NCBI RefSeq assembly: GCF_900109045.1
Contig: NZ_FNYL01000001.1
Location: forward strand, 1 to 64,000
Source: Dyadobacter sp. SG02
GTDB taxonomy: Bacteria; Bacteroidota; Bacteroidia; Cytophagales; Spirosomataceae
DNA: 64,000 bases
Reading direction: 5' to 3'
This document shows positions 44,566-53,065 of the stretch, piece after piece (the first letter of the stretch is position 1; every line of letters begins with the position of its first letter). The translations under genes and the position numbers were made by a program. The notes below the pieces were generated by a model. It did no database searches and was not told where the DNA came from. It was given only the letters and a program-made list of their open reading frames with translations.

Positions 44566-45489
44566 TTAACGAAACAGGCTAACCTGCTCTGCGACGATCT
44601 TCCAGCCTTCGGGCCGGCGCTGCCAGACGCGGGTAAAGAATCCCCCAACGGTTTTACCGTCTTTCGCAGCTTTGGCTGTACCGAAACAATAAGCGAGGTC
44701 GCCTGCCTGGGAAATGCCCTGTCCTGACCTGATAAATTGGTATGATTGAATTTGCTGCTGCGCTAATGTCCCGAGCGCCTCCGCCTTGGTTTTGCCGAAT
44801 GGCCGGTCGCTTCTGAGTAATACAACTTCATCGGCCAAAAACTGCTTATAGGCCTTATCTGCGTCCTTTCCGGCTGCTACTGAAAATGCGTCCTCGGCTT
44901 TCCAGGGCTGTGGATTTTCGTCCTTCACCTGGCCGACGGGCGGAATGTAGCGGTAGGCCGTATTGCTTTGTGGCTCGGGATCGCGCGTGAATGCCTCGGT
45001 AGCATTGCCGGAATGGATTACACCGCCATCCAGCATGACTTTGAACTGCCCGGCCGCATTCTTTTTCCAAACCGAAAAGAAGTACCCGGAACCAACCGCG
45101 CCCTGTGTCCGATCCGCTAAAAACTGGAATGGCCCGGAAGTAAAACCCATGTCGCCGCCCTGGGAAATGTGGCCGATCAGCGGGTACCATTTCAAAAGAT
45201 CTTTTCCGCCCTTGGGCGCTTTGCCGTACTCCGCAATGCCGTTCACAGCACCCTCGCCGTTGAATATAACGCCCGCACTATCCAGATACGCCAGAAAGGC
45301 GGTAGGCACATCCGTTTCCTCCGCCTTCGCAGCAAATGCTTTTTCTTCCCGGATCAGCAAATTCAGATCGGGATCGATCTGCTGTGACTGTACTGCATAT
45401 ACGCAAACCGAAACCAGTATTGCACAGAGACGCAGGCCACGGTAAAAATACCGGGCACGATAATGCGGAATAGGTACAGGTCGGAGCAT
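44566..45489 (-). CDS. Exported protein with two SnoaL/DUF4440-like domains
   Basis: The 307-residue protein has an N-terminal signal or membrane anchor (LRLCAILVSVCVYAV). The mature part holds two NTF2-like cone folds of the DUF4440 type: one from about residue 45 (LIREEKAFAAKAEETDVPTA, AYLDSAGVIF) to 165, and one from about 190 (AEDAFSVAAGKDADKAYKQF) to the end (RVWQRRPEGWKIVAEQVSLF). Such domains bind small molecules; the ligand is unknown. It precedes the susCD pair on the same strand by 135 bases. Confidence 0.75.
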   Translation of the reverse strand: MLRPVPIPHYRARYFYRGLRLCAILVSVCVYAVQSQQIDPDLNLLIREEKAFAAKAEETDVPTAFLAYLDSAGVIFNGEGAVNGIAEYGKAPKGGKDLLKWYPLIGHISQGGDMGFTSGPFQFLADRTQGAVGSGYFFSVWKKNAAGQFKVMLDGGVIHSGNATEAFTRDPEPQSNTAYRYIPPVGQVKDENPQPWKAEDAFSVAAGKDADKAYKQFLADEVVLLRSDRPFGKTKAEALGTLAQQQIQSYQFIRSGQGISQAGDLAYCFGTAKAAKDGKTVGGFFTRVWQRRPEGWKIVAEQVSLFR

Positions 45490-45671
45490 GCGGAACGATC
45501 TAGTCAGGAGTTATAATGCAATAATACAGCATCTTACGGAATAGTAAAAGCAGTAAACAGCCTTATCGACGAACGACTTCAAGTATCGTCCAAATGCATT
45601 TATTGAATAAAATAGACGCATTAGTACTGCATTGCGCCGTTCGTCTGTTGTGATTAGTTTTTGAATAAATA

Positions 45672-45700
45672 ATCCCGCCCCCGGGATAAGGGAACGGGAT
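45672..45700. terminator. Weak stem-loop downstream of the CHRD gene
   Basis: ATCCCG (45672-45677) pairs with CGGGAT (45695-45700), with extra pairing possible inside a C/G-rich loop. It lies 25 bases past the CHRD gene stop, with T-richness nearby. The 235 bases between the two flanking genes hold nothing else recognisable. Confidence 0.35.
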
Positions 45701-45724
45701 CGTATTTAAAATACTTGAAAACGA

Positions 45725-46573
45725 TCAGAACTCGATCTGGGCGCGGATTTCCCCGCCCGGACGGATCACATTATGGATGTTGAAATAGTAGAGCCCGTTA
45801 AGCAACTCCGCTTCCTTTATTTTCACGCCGTCCACCAGCACCGAGTTGGAATACTCACCGGATAAGTCTCGGGGGAAGTTCGCAAAAAAGTCATGCTGAA
45901 TGGGTGCATTAGCGCCACGGGGCGCTATTCCGTGAATATGCGAACCGGTAGGCGTGGAAACCAGATCCTTCCATTTGATAAAATAGCTCAGCAATTTCGT
46001 CGACTTGTTATACATCACGTCAACGGTTCCCGTCGCGCTGGTAGGAACGCCCGGTACCTGCTGCGACCCTTCGAGCGGTAAGCCTTTGGCAACGACAATA
46101 TGCGGCTGGTCGTAAAACTCGATCTGACCGCGTATCTCCCCGCCCGGGTTGGCCATCGTGTGGATATTGAAGTAATAGAGCCCGTTAAGCAGGTCGTTTT
46201 CATTAATTTTCGTTCCGTCCGCCAATACTGAAGCCGAGTAGGAACCCGTCGGTGTTTGGGGAACAGACGAGAAGAAATCGAATTGGATACCTGCATTGGT
46301 TCCCCGCGCCGCAGTCCCGTGTATGTGCGCGCCCGTAGGAACACCCGTCAGGTTCGCCCAGTTGAGCGTAAAGGTCAGCATGTGCGTGGTTTTGTTATAC
46401 GAAACATCGGCCCAGCCGCTTGCCGGGGTCTTCTTCGCCGCCGTCTCCTGCGAACCGCTCAATGGCAAGCCGTTCTGCCTGAGAACATCCTGAGGGGTAT
46501 CGTGGTCGTCGCATGCTGCAAACAGCGCGACGAGCAGCCATACCAGTCCAAATTTGCATAGAACTTTCTTCAT
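45725..46573 (-). CDS. Lipoprotein with two CHRD domains
   Basis: CHRD domains were first seen in chordin and are common in secreted bacterial proteins of unknown function. The 282-residue protein starts with a lipoprotein signal (LVALFAACDDH). Two tandem CHRD domains follow, about residues 35-152 and 160-282. They repeat the same marks: LSGSQETAAK / LEGSQQVPGV, GAHIHGTAARGTN / GSHIHGIAPRGAN, and LLNGLYYFNIHTMANPGGEI / LLNGLYYFNIHNVIRPGGEI. The high similarity indicates an internal duplication. It stands alone. Confidence 0.9.
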   Translation of the reverse strand: MKKVLCKFGLVWLLVALFAACDDHDTPQDVLRQNGLPLSGSQETAAKKTPASGWADVSYNKTTHMLTFTLNWANLTGVPTGAHIHGTAARGTNAGIQFDFFSSVPQTPTGSYSASVLADGTKINENDLLNGLYYFNIHTMANPGGEIRGQIEFYDQPHIVVAKGLPLEGSQQVPGVPTSATGTVDVMYNKSTKLLSYFIKWKDLVSTPTGSHIHGIAPRGANAPIQHDFFANFPRDLSGEYSNSVLVDGVKIKEAELLNGLYYFNIHNVIRPGGEIRAQIEF

Positions 46574-46722
46574 CTGGTTTTGTTGGGTTGAGTTGAAAGA
46601 TTTGTATAAACAATTCTTTTAAAATTACAACTAAATACCCACAGTTCCGGGAAATACGGATCAATAAAACGTTAAGAAATAAATTGTTTGCGCAGCCCCC
46701 CAAAGGATTGATGTAAAAGGCA

Positions 46723-47697
46723 TTATCTGCTGTTCAGCCTACCGGAACGGCTTAGCCAAAGCATTGACAAAACGATCGGGAAGCAGTAGGTAACCCAGAA
46801 GAAGCGGCCATCCGTATGCGCGGCAAAAAGCGTATACAACCAGAGGGAATATCCTCCCGCCACGCCCGCCCAAAGGGGCAGATCGTCCTTCCAGGCATTT
46901 TTTACGGCTCCCGTAAACCTGATCAGATAATAGCCGCACAAAATTCCGGGTATGCCGAAACTCAGGATCGAACTGACGTAAGTCTGCAACCGGCTCAAAT
47001 TATCTCCGATGCGCCAGGAATTAGGGTGCCAATACAGCACCGGTGTATGGCCGTGGCCGTTGGGGACATATTTTTTCACAAGGCCCCATGTCACCAAATA
47101 AAGCAATAGCCCGGCCGCGGCGGTAAAAAACCATCGGTTATTCTTCCGGGTAAACGCATAGGCTGCTGCCACGGGTACCAGTACGACCACCCCTTCTTTC
47201 GCGGTTGTTCCTAAAATCACGGCAAGCAGGAAAAGCAGGTAGTTTTCCTTGTAAACCGCGTATGTGCCGACGAATATCATGAGCAAAACGCCGGAATCGA
47301 CGTATCCTATCGTGCTGTAATAAAACGTCGGGAAAGAAAGCACGAAAATGTATAGGCCCAACCACACAAATCTGCTGTCGAGATTGAAATGGTTCAGCAG
47401 TTTATAAAGAAACCAGATCGCTGTGAGCAGAAAGATGATATTGATGACATTAATGGATGTCATCGGATCAAACGGAAGCAGCGACGCCACGGCGGTTACC
47501 AGCAAGCGTTCGTTAAAGGGGGCCTGTAATGAAACAGAAACCGGCTCGCCCCGGAAAAATTCCACATTCCCGATATAGAAAGCAACGTCTGCGAGGGACC
47601 GCTTCACCAGCAGGCCATTCCGGTTGAAACGTACTGCGACTACCAGCAAAAAACAGACAAGCAAGGTAACTGGACTTCTCCAGAAGTTTGACGACAT
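46723..47697 (-). CDS. Multi-pass membrane protein (glycosyltransferase-like, unassigned)
   Basis: The 324 residues contain about eight to nine hydrophobic segments. The first loop holds GEPVSVSLQAPFNERLL with charged residues just after the first helix region, a layout seen in GT-C type membrane glycosyltransferases and the DUF2029 group, but no catalytic motif can be named with confidence. It is a single gene between the CHRD gene and the divergent histidine kinase. Confidence 0.6.
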   Translation of the reverse strand: MSSNFWRSPVTLLVCFLLVVAVRFNRNGLLVKRSLADVAFYIGNVEFFRGEPVSVSLQAPFNERLLVTAVASLLPFDPMTSINVINIIFLLTAIWFLYKLLNHFNLDSRFVWLGLYIFVLSFPTFYYSTIGYVDSGVLLMIFVGTYAVYKENYLLFLLAVILGTTAKEGVVVLVPVAAAYAFTRKNNRWFFTAAAGLLLYLVTWGLVKKYVPNGHGHTPVLYWHPNSWRIGDNLSRLQTYVSSILSFGIPGILCGYYLIRFTGAVKNAWKDDLPLWAGVAGGYSLWLYTLFAAHTDGRFFWVTYCFPIVLSMLWLSRSGRLNSR

Positions 47698-47865
47698 TCG
47701 GATGTATTTAAACTAAAAAACAGCAAGTAACCAATTTCGAAATTACTCAAATTCACAGAAAAACAGCCGCTATTGCTTTTCCTCTACTTTTCAGCACGTT
47801 GGTCTATATAATTTTTTCCGTTGCGATCTTTTCCATTCATTTACCTCATCATTTAAAACACGCCT

Positions 47866-48954
47866 ATGGAAACGCCCTTTATGGAAAAGCAAATCCGGTT
47901 TCCGCTCTCGAACCGTACCGTTACCGTCAAATATGCGCTGGTACATGCCTGCTACTGGCTGCTGGTGACGGGCTTTTTCCTCTACGAAAAGCGTTATCTG
48001 ATTTACAAGGCCAGTCTTAATTTTTTCGCGATCTGCGTGGTTGCCCGCGTGGTGCTTCTTATCGTGATCGCTTACCTGAATCTGCATTATTTTTTACCCA
48101 AATACCTTTTGCGGAAAAAGTATGGCCGGTATTTCGGGCTCGTGCTGTTGTCGATCCTCATTTACCTGATCATCCAATCTTTTTTCGACTATTACCTGTA
48201 CGGTTATGTGATCGGGCCGATGCGGAACAGCAATGTCGTGGAGGCGCTTTCCTATAATTTTTTCAGCACGCTCTGGTACCTCGCGCTGATGGTAGCACTG
48301 AAACTGAGCATCGACTGGTACGAGCAGCAGCGTATCCTGCAAAAGATCGTCGTCGAAAAGCTGAATGCAGAGGTTAATTTCCTCCGTTCGCAGGTGAACC
48401 CGCATTTCCTTTTCAACATCCTCAACAACCTCTATGCATTGACTTTGAAGAAATCGGACCTGGCGCCGGAAGTGGTGCTGAAATTGTCCGAAATGATGGA
48501 ATACATGCTCTACGACAGTGACGATAGTACGGTTTCGCTCGACAAGGAGATCAGCTATTTGCATAACTATATCGAACTCGAAAGGATCCGCTACGATAAT
48601 AACCCGGACATTTCGCTGGAAGTGGCCGGTAACCCCGACGGCAAGGAAATAGCGCCGCTCCTGCTGTTGCCGCTGCTCGAAAATGCGTTCAAACACGGTG
48701 TGAGCCGCAAAACGGATAAGGGCTGGCTGCATGGAAAGATTCGTGTGGGGCCATCGGCGCTGGAAGTTACGATTGAAAACAGCAAAGCAAATGCCGCTTC
48801 GAATGCGGCCACCAACGATAGCAGAGGCGGCATTGGCCTGGCCAACCTGCGCAAGCGACTGGAACTGCTTTATCCGTCGCGCCACAGTCTGCGGATCGAT
48901 GATCAGCAGGAACATTTCAGTGTTTTTATGGAAATCAATTTTGCCAACGCATAA
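47866..48954 (+). CDS. LytS-type sensor histidine kinase
   Basis: The 362-residue kinase has four membrane helices (about 22-40, 52-72, 90-108, 130-150) and no periplasmic domain of any size. The cytoplasmic part is a His_kinase/HATPase of the LytS/YehU class: LRSQVNPHFLFNILNNLY with the phospho-accepting H180, then LLLLPLLENAFKHGVSRK and GGIGLANLRKRLELLY for ATP binding. Its partner is the LytTR regulator at 50031, but two secreted-protein genes lie between them in the same operon. The lack of a periplasmic sensor domain may be compensated by those proteins. Confidence 0.92.
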   Translation: METPFMEKQIRFPLSNRTVTVKYALVHACYWLLVTGFFLYEKRYLIYKASLNFFAICVVARVVLLIVIAYLNLHYFLPKYLLRKKYGRYFGLVLLSILIYLIIQSFFDYYLYGYVIGPMRNSNVVEALSYNFFSTLWYLALMVALKLSIDWYEQQRILQKIVVEKLNAEVNFLRSQVNPHFLFNILNNLYALTLKKSDLAPEVVLKLSEMMEYMLYDSDDSTVSLDKEISYLHNYIELERIRYDNNPDISLEVAGNPDGKEIAPLLLLPLLENAFKHGVSRKTDKGWLHGKIRVGPSALEVTIENSKANAASNAATNDSRGGIGLANLRKRLELLYPSRHSLRIDDQQEHFSVFMEINFANA

Positions 48955-48966
48955 TCCGGACCGGTC

Positions 48967-49476
48967 ATGAAAAAATTCATTTGGCTTCCTTTTTTAGTGC
49001 TCGCAAGTTGGGCTGCATCGGGTTGGAACAAACCCGGGCACGTTGTCTCGCCTGAACCCGAAATATTCGTCGCCGCCACGCCCTGCGACGCTGTTCCGAG
49101 GCATTTGCTCGCCATCCCGACCGACCTCGATTGTGAAATGATCAAATGGCGTCTCACGCTCCGCCGCGATCCGCGCAACCTTGGCCGCGACGATTTCAAA
49201 CTGCAATATACCTACGGCATGACCAGGCCCGGTACGCAGGGTTTTATGAACGACGGTTTCAGCAAAGAGATTTCGGGAAAATGGGTCATTTCCAAAAACA
49301 CGGGCAAATTACCGGGCAAGCAGGTTTTCACATTGCAACCGGCTACTTCCCAATATCCGATCGTCCTTTTGCAGATGAGCGACCGCATGCTGCATTTGCT
49401 CGACACGCAGGGAAATCTGATGATCGGCAATGCGGGTTTCAGTTATACTTTCAACAAACAGAATGCGAATCTGTAA
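48967..49476 (+). CDS. Secreted NlpE-like protein, copy 1
   Basis: The 169-residue product has a signal peptide (MKKFIWLPFLVLASWAASGW). The mature part has Pro-Cys at 39-40, a second Cys at 56 and KWRLTLRRDP, then KWVISKNTGKLPGKQVFTLQ and LLDTQGNLMIGNAGFSYTFN. These strands and the paired cysteines resemble the N-terminal beta-barrel of NlpE, a lipoprotein sensor of envelope stress in enterobacteria. The likeness is weak. It starts 12 bases after the kinase gene and is a paralogue of the next gene. Confidence 0.6.
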   Translation: MKKFIWLPFLVLASWAASGWNKPGHVVSPEPEIFVAATPCDAVPRHLLAIPTDLDCEMIKWRLTLRRDPRNLGRDDFKLQYTYGMTRPGTQGFMNDGFSKEISGKWVISKNTGKLPGKQVFTLQPATSQYPIVLLQMSDRMLHLLDTQGNLMIGNAGFSYTFNKQNANL

Positions 49477-49492
49477 CAACCGTCTGTTAGCC

Positions 49493-50005
49493 ATGAAAAC
49501 ACTTTTGTTTATCGCCGCCTGCTTCCTGGCTTTGCAAAATGCGGCCGCTCAATCGGCCCGGCCGGCCAATATCCCTTCCAAGACCACCACCCGCCAGCCC
49601 ATAGCCGAAGGTGCGAATGTGTGGGGGGTATTTCACGGGCGCGTACCCTGTAAAACGATGGCCGAGGTCATGCGCATTCCCATTCACGACAATTGCGAAA
49701 AACTGAAATGGGGTTTCACATTCTTCCAGGACCCTCAAACCCAGAAACCGACGACCTACGCATGGGATGGCTCGCTTTTCCGTGATAAACCGCGGACGGG
49801 CAAATGGGCACTCGTGAAAGGCACCGCCGACGATCCCGATGCCACGGTGATCCAGCTCGATCCCGACCAGCCCGAAAAATCGATCTTTCTGCTGAAAGGC
49901 GACGAAAATGTATTATTTATACTCGACGGTTCGAAAAAACTGATGGTGGGCGGCGAATACCTGAGCTATACATTCAACCGGGTTTCCAACGGGAACAGCA
50001 ACTGA
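49493..50005 (+). CDS. Secreted NlpE-like protein, copy 2
   Basis: The 170-residue protein has a signal peptide (cleavage near residue 20) and matches its upstream neighbour along its length: PC at 52-53, Cys 68, KWGFTFFQDP, GKWALVKGTADD, SIFLLKGDENVLFILDGSKK and LMVGGEYLSYTFN. The cysteine spacing is 15 against 16 residues in copy 1. ATG 49493 follows the first copy by 16 bases; the frame is open further upstream without signal-peptide character. The two copies probably arose by tandem duplication and diverged strongly. Confidence 0.6.
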   Translation: MKTLLFIAACFLALQNAAAQSARPANIPSKTTTRQPIAEGANVWGVFHGRVPCKTMAEVMRIPIHDNCEKLKWGFTFFQDPQTQKPTTYAWDGSLFRDKPRTGKWALVKGTADDPDATVIQLDPDQPEKSIFLLKGDENVLFILDGSKKLMVGGEYLSYTFNRVSNGNSN

Positions 50006-50030
50006 TTTCGCCCGACAAAAAACACGACGT

Positions 50031-50735
50031 ATGCTGCAATGCGTGATCATCGATGACGAGCCTCTCGCGAGGGAAATTCTGGAAGAATATCTGCAAAAAT
50101 CGGGGGTGACCGGTGCCGCCCAGTTCAGCAACGCCCGTGACGCGCTCGCATACCTGAGTACACACGAGCCCGACGTGCTGTTTCTGGACATCGAAATGCC
50201 GGAAATGAACGGCATCGACTTCCTGAAATCGCTCCCGCAGCCCCCTGTGACCGTCTTCACCACCGCCTACCGCGACTATGCATTTGAAGGTTACGAGCTC
50301 GGTGTGATCGATTTTCTGCTCAAACCGATTTCTTTCGAACGCTTCCGGCACGCCCTCGAAAAAGTGCGCGACTTCCTGCAACTCAAAGAACAGAATACCA
50401 AACTCGAAGAGAACCTTTCGGAAGAAAAACCCGACTTCATTTTCGTCAAAAGCGGCGTCCAGCGCGTCCGTCTCGCCTTCGACGACATTTCGCACATCCA
50501 GGGCCTGAAAGACTACGCCATCATCCACACCGGCGCCGGCAAAGTCGTCATCAAAGGCTCCGTGAAAGCCATGCTGGACATTTTCCCGCCGGCACGCTTC
50601 CTGCGCGTGCACAAATCATTCATCGTGGCCATCGACAAAATCAGGCACATTGAACGAAACCGGATCATCTGGGGGAGTTACCAGATCCCGATCGGGAGGA
50701 GTTATAAGGAGGAGGTGATGCGGGTGGTGGGCTGA
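50031..50735 (+). CDS. LytTR response regulator
   Basis: The 234-residue regulator has a receiver domain (CVIIDDEPLAREIL with the acidic pair D8-D9, and D53 in VLFLDIEMPEMNG as the phosphorylation site; T and K in FTTAYRDYAF and LLKPIS) and a LytTR DNA-binding domain from about residue 133 (DFIFVKSGVQRVRLAFDDIS, LRVHKSFIVAIDKI, IPIGRSYKEEV). It is the output partner of the LytS-type kinase three genes upstream. It follows the second NlpE-like gene by 25 bases. Confidence 0.93.
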   Translation: MLQCVIIDDEPLAREILEEYLQKSGVTGAAQFSNARDALAYLSTHEPDVLFLDIEMPEMNGIDFLKSLPQPPVTVFTTAYRDYAFEGYELGVIDFLLKPISFERFRHALEKVRDFLQLKEQNTKLEENLSEEKPDFIFVKSGVQRVRLAFDDISHIQGLKDYAIIHTGAGKVVIKGSVKAMLDIFPPARFLRVHKSFIVAIDKIRHIERNRIIWGSYQIPIGRSYKEEVMRVVG

Positions 50736-50867
50736 TTTTACCGCTTGATTTTTCAGCCAGGCTCTTTGGACATATTGCGTTGATTACGGTAAGTATCCAA
50801 AGCCTCAAAGCGGCGCTGATGAATCCTGTTCGTTCCTTGAAAACAGAATAGGTTTACGGGGTCCGGC

Positions 50868-52877
50868 CTAGCGGGGCCTGAGCACATTGACCAATTGCAA
50901 TGCATCCTTATCCTGCGCGTTGAGGGCCAGCACCTTCCGCGCATACCGCAATGCGCCGTCGCGGTTGTCCATCCGGTAATAGGCCGATGCAATGCGGCCC
51001 AGCACGGAAATGTTGGAAGAATCAACGGGTAGGCGAGACCGAAGCGAAACCACTTCCTGCACAAGCGCGCGCACCGGGGTGAGGTTCATGCCGGATGTAT
51101 TGTTGCTGATTGCATAATCGAGGTATGGTATTGCTTTTTCCGGCTCGTCCATTTTGAGGAATAATACAAAAAGATACCGGGCTGATTCGAAAGACGGCGC
51201 AATGCTGAATGCCTTTTGAAAACTGAACAATGCACTACGCTCATCGCCTAGCTGGCCGCTGAGCATGGCCGATTTGGAATACAATGCGGCATCCGCGGGC
51301 TGCTCCAAAATCAGGGCCTCTACAATCTCCCGTGCTTCGCGGTAGTTTTGTCCCTCGACGTAGTGGTTATAAGCCTGATCCATCGCATTTTCCCACGAAA
51401 TACGCCGGTATGCCAGGTCAAATGCGACGCGTTCCTCGAAGGTTTCTGTTTTTAAGGAATCCCGATCCAGAGCGGTATTGAACGGCCAGCTGTTTTTCAA
51501 ATTGGCCACCTTGTAAACTCCTGCCAGCGAATCGATGGCCGGTACCGGCATTTCTTTTCTGAGCCGGGTAAAAGACATTTCTACGCCAGGCACAGGATTG
51601 ATGAATTTCGCCTTTTTTAATACTTCATAAAAGGCATCCGACAGCAATGCATAACCTTTCAGATCGGGATGGACGTGTTCCAGGATAAGTTCTTTTCCGA
51701 TGATTCCATTCGGAGATGCAGCTTCAAAAACTTGCTTTGCATCCACCAAATGCGTGTTCGAATGCGTACTGGCAAGCTGCCGAATGATTTCATTGAATTC
51801 TTCCGGCGCCCGGAAACGCAAACCATCGAGGTCCCGCGCTTTTGAAAAATATTTACGCGCAGCCTCCGCCTGACCGCGCGCGGATTCAAGCTGGCCCAGG
51901 TAATAGTTGCAAAGTGCATGTTCCTGATAATTTTCAGCAGCCTTTTTGAAATAACGGTAGGCCTGTGCGCTATCCGTTTTTTGTAAAAAATCCAGTGCCT
52001 TTTGATAATCCCGTGAAAACCCCGGGAAACGCTTACTATCAACCGGAAAACTGACAAAAGGTTTAAGATCGGCCTCGTTACTGACAAGGTTGCTGACAAA
52101 AACCGGCACATGATGCGCCGCAAAAATATCGAGCACCTCGCCCATATTCGCCCTGAACTGCGCAACGCCTCGCTTATACAACTCCGACCGGTAAGGGATC
52201 TGCTGCTCGGCGACCATGCGCTGCATGCGCGTGCCATCGTTTTCGGTTTGATGAGAAGCCGCTAATGCTACCACTTTTTGGTACAAATCAGTCGCAAACT
52301 GCAAAATTTTGAGTGAACGCAACCGCAATACCACATTCACCAATGCAGGGCTACCACCAAATCGTTCGGTAGAACCGACGCCCATTGCGCCATAATACTC
52401 GTTGTGCCCGGTGTAAATCAACACCGCATCCGGCTGGTAATCGACCAGCTCACGCGCGAAGCCGAGTACCGTGTAGGAGTTCACGGCCGTAAGGGCAAGG
52501 TTGACGACCTCGAAATGCTGGTCGGGAAACGTGTGGGTCAGCCGGTATTGCAGCCAGCGATGGAACGAACCGTTGTGAAAATAGGGATAACCAATGGTCG
52601 TCGATTCGCCCAAAACGAAAATGCGACGGGTACCGGGAGCCTTTACTTTGAGAAAAGGCTCCACGTTACCGGTCGTCGCATTCTTCTGGTTGATGAAGTA
52701 TCGTTTGGACGCGTCAGGGTTTAGGAATAGGTAGTTTTTGTTTTGGGGGTACTCAATAAAAAGGCTGAGGTCGTAACCGTAATGAAAAAACCGGAGACTG
52801 CATTCAAGCAACACGATCAATAGCAACGGCAATGCGATGCTGATCAGCCTGAACAGCCAGATCCGCTTTCCACTCAT
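50868..52877 (-). CDS. Membrane-anchored SGNH hydrolase with TPR repeats
   Basis: The 669-residue protein starts with a membrane anchor (LISIALPLLLIVLLECSLRF). An SGNH/GDSL esterase-like domain follows: IFVLGESTTIGYP holds the nucleophile block, VLIYTGHNEYYGAMG the N block, and EHVHPDLKGYALLSD the catalytic Asp/His pair. TPR-like helices are inserted or appended (QKALDFLQKTDSAQAYRYFK; LGQLESARGQAEAARKYFSK; LGRIASAYYRMDNRDGALRY). It may act on acylated surface polymers. In-frame starts at 52916 (ATG) and 52934 (GTG) are possible; 52877 places the anchor at the N-terminus. Confidence 0.75.
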   Translation of the reverse strand: MSGKRIWLFRLISIALPLLLIVLLECSLRFFHYGYDLSLFIEYPQNKNYLFLNPDASKRYFINQKNATTGNVEPFLKVKAPGTRRIFVLGESTTIGYPYFHNGSFHRWLQYRLTHTFPDQHFEVVNLALTAVNSYTVLGFARELVDYQPDAVLIYTGHNEYYGAMGVGSTERFGGSPALVNVVLRLRSLKILQFATDLYQKVVALAASHQTENDGTRMQRMVAEQQIPYRSELYKRGVAQFRANMGEVLDIFAAHHVPVFVSNLVSNEADLKPFVSFPVDSKRFPGFSRDYQKALDFLQKTDSAQAYRYFKKAAENYQEHALCNYYLGQLESARGQAEAARKYFSKARDLDGLRFRAPEEFNEIIRQLASTHSNTHLVDAKQVFEAASPNGIIGKELILEHVHPDLKGYALLSDAFYEVLKKAKFINPVPGVEMSFTRLRKEMPVPAIDSLAGVYKVANLKNSWPFNTALDRDSLKTETFEERVAFDLAYRRISWENAMDQAYNHYVEGQNYREAREIVEALILEQPADAALYSKSAMLSGQLGDERSALFSFQKAFSIAPSFESARYLFVLFLKMDEPEKAIPYLDYAISNNTSGMNLTPVRALVQEVVSLRSRLPVDSSNISVLGRIASAYYRMDNRDGALRYARKVLALNAQDKDALQLVNVLRPR

Positions 52878-52939
52878 GGTTGCCGCCGACGGCACATATG
52901 TCTGTATGTCTCTCATGTATTCACACCTACTCACACCTA

Positions 52940-53053
52940 CCCAGGGCTACCCACGCCTACCCAGGGCTGAAGCCCTGGGTTATACCTCGTACCGGCTTTT
53001 GCCACAGCCTGGCCTCATCGCTGCGCCTGCGGTCCCAAGGCTAAAGCCTTGGG
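52940..53053. repeat. REP/BIME-like repeat element
   Basis: CCCAGGGCTGAAGCCCTGGG (52960-52979) and CCCAAGGCTAAAGCCTTGGG (53034-53053) are two perfect 8-bp stems of the same design, 74 bases apart, and a half copy CCCAGGGCT stands at 52940-52948. The flank holds CTACCCACGCCTACC-type short repeats. Paired imperfectly related palindromes of this sort form the REP/BIME elements that RAYT transposases spread. It lies between susD and the SGNH gene. Confidence 0.7.
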
Positions 53054-53065
53054 TTGTGGGTGGCC

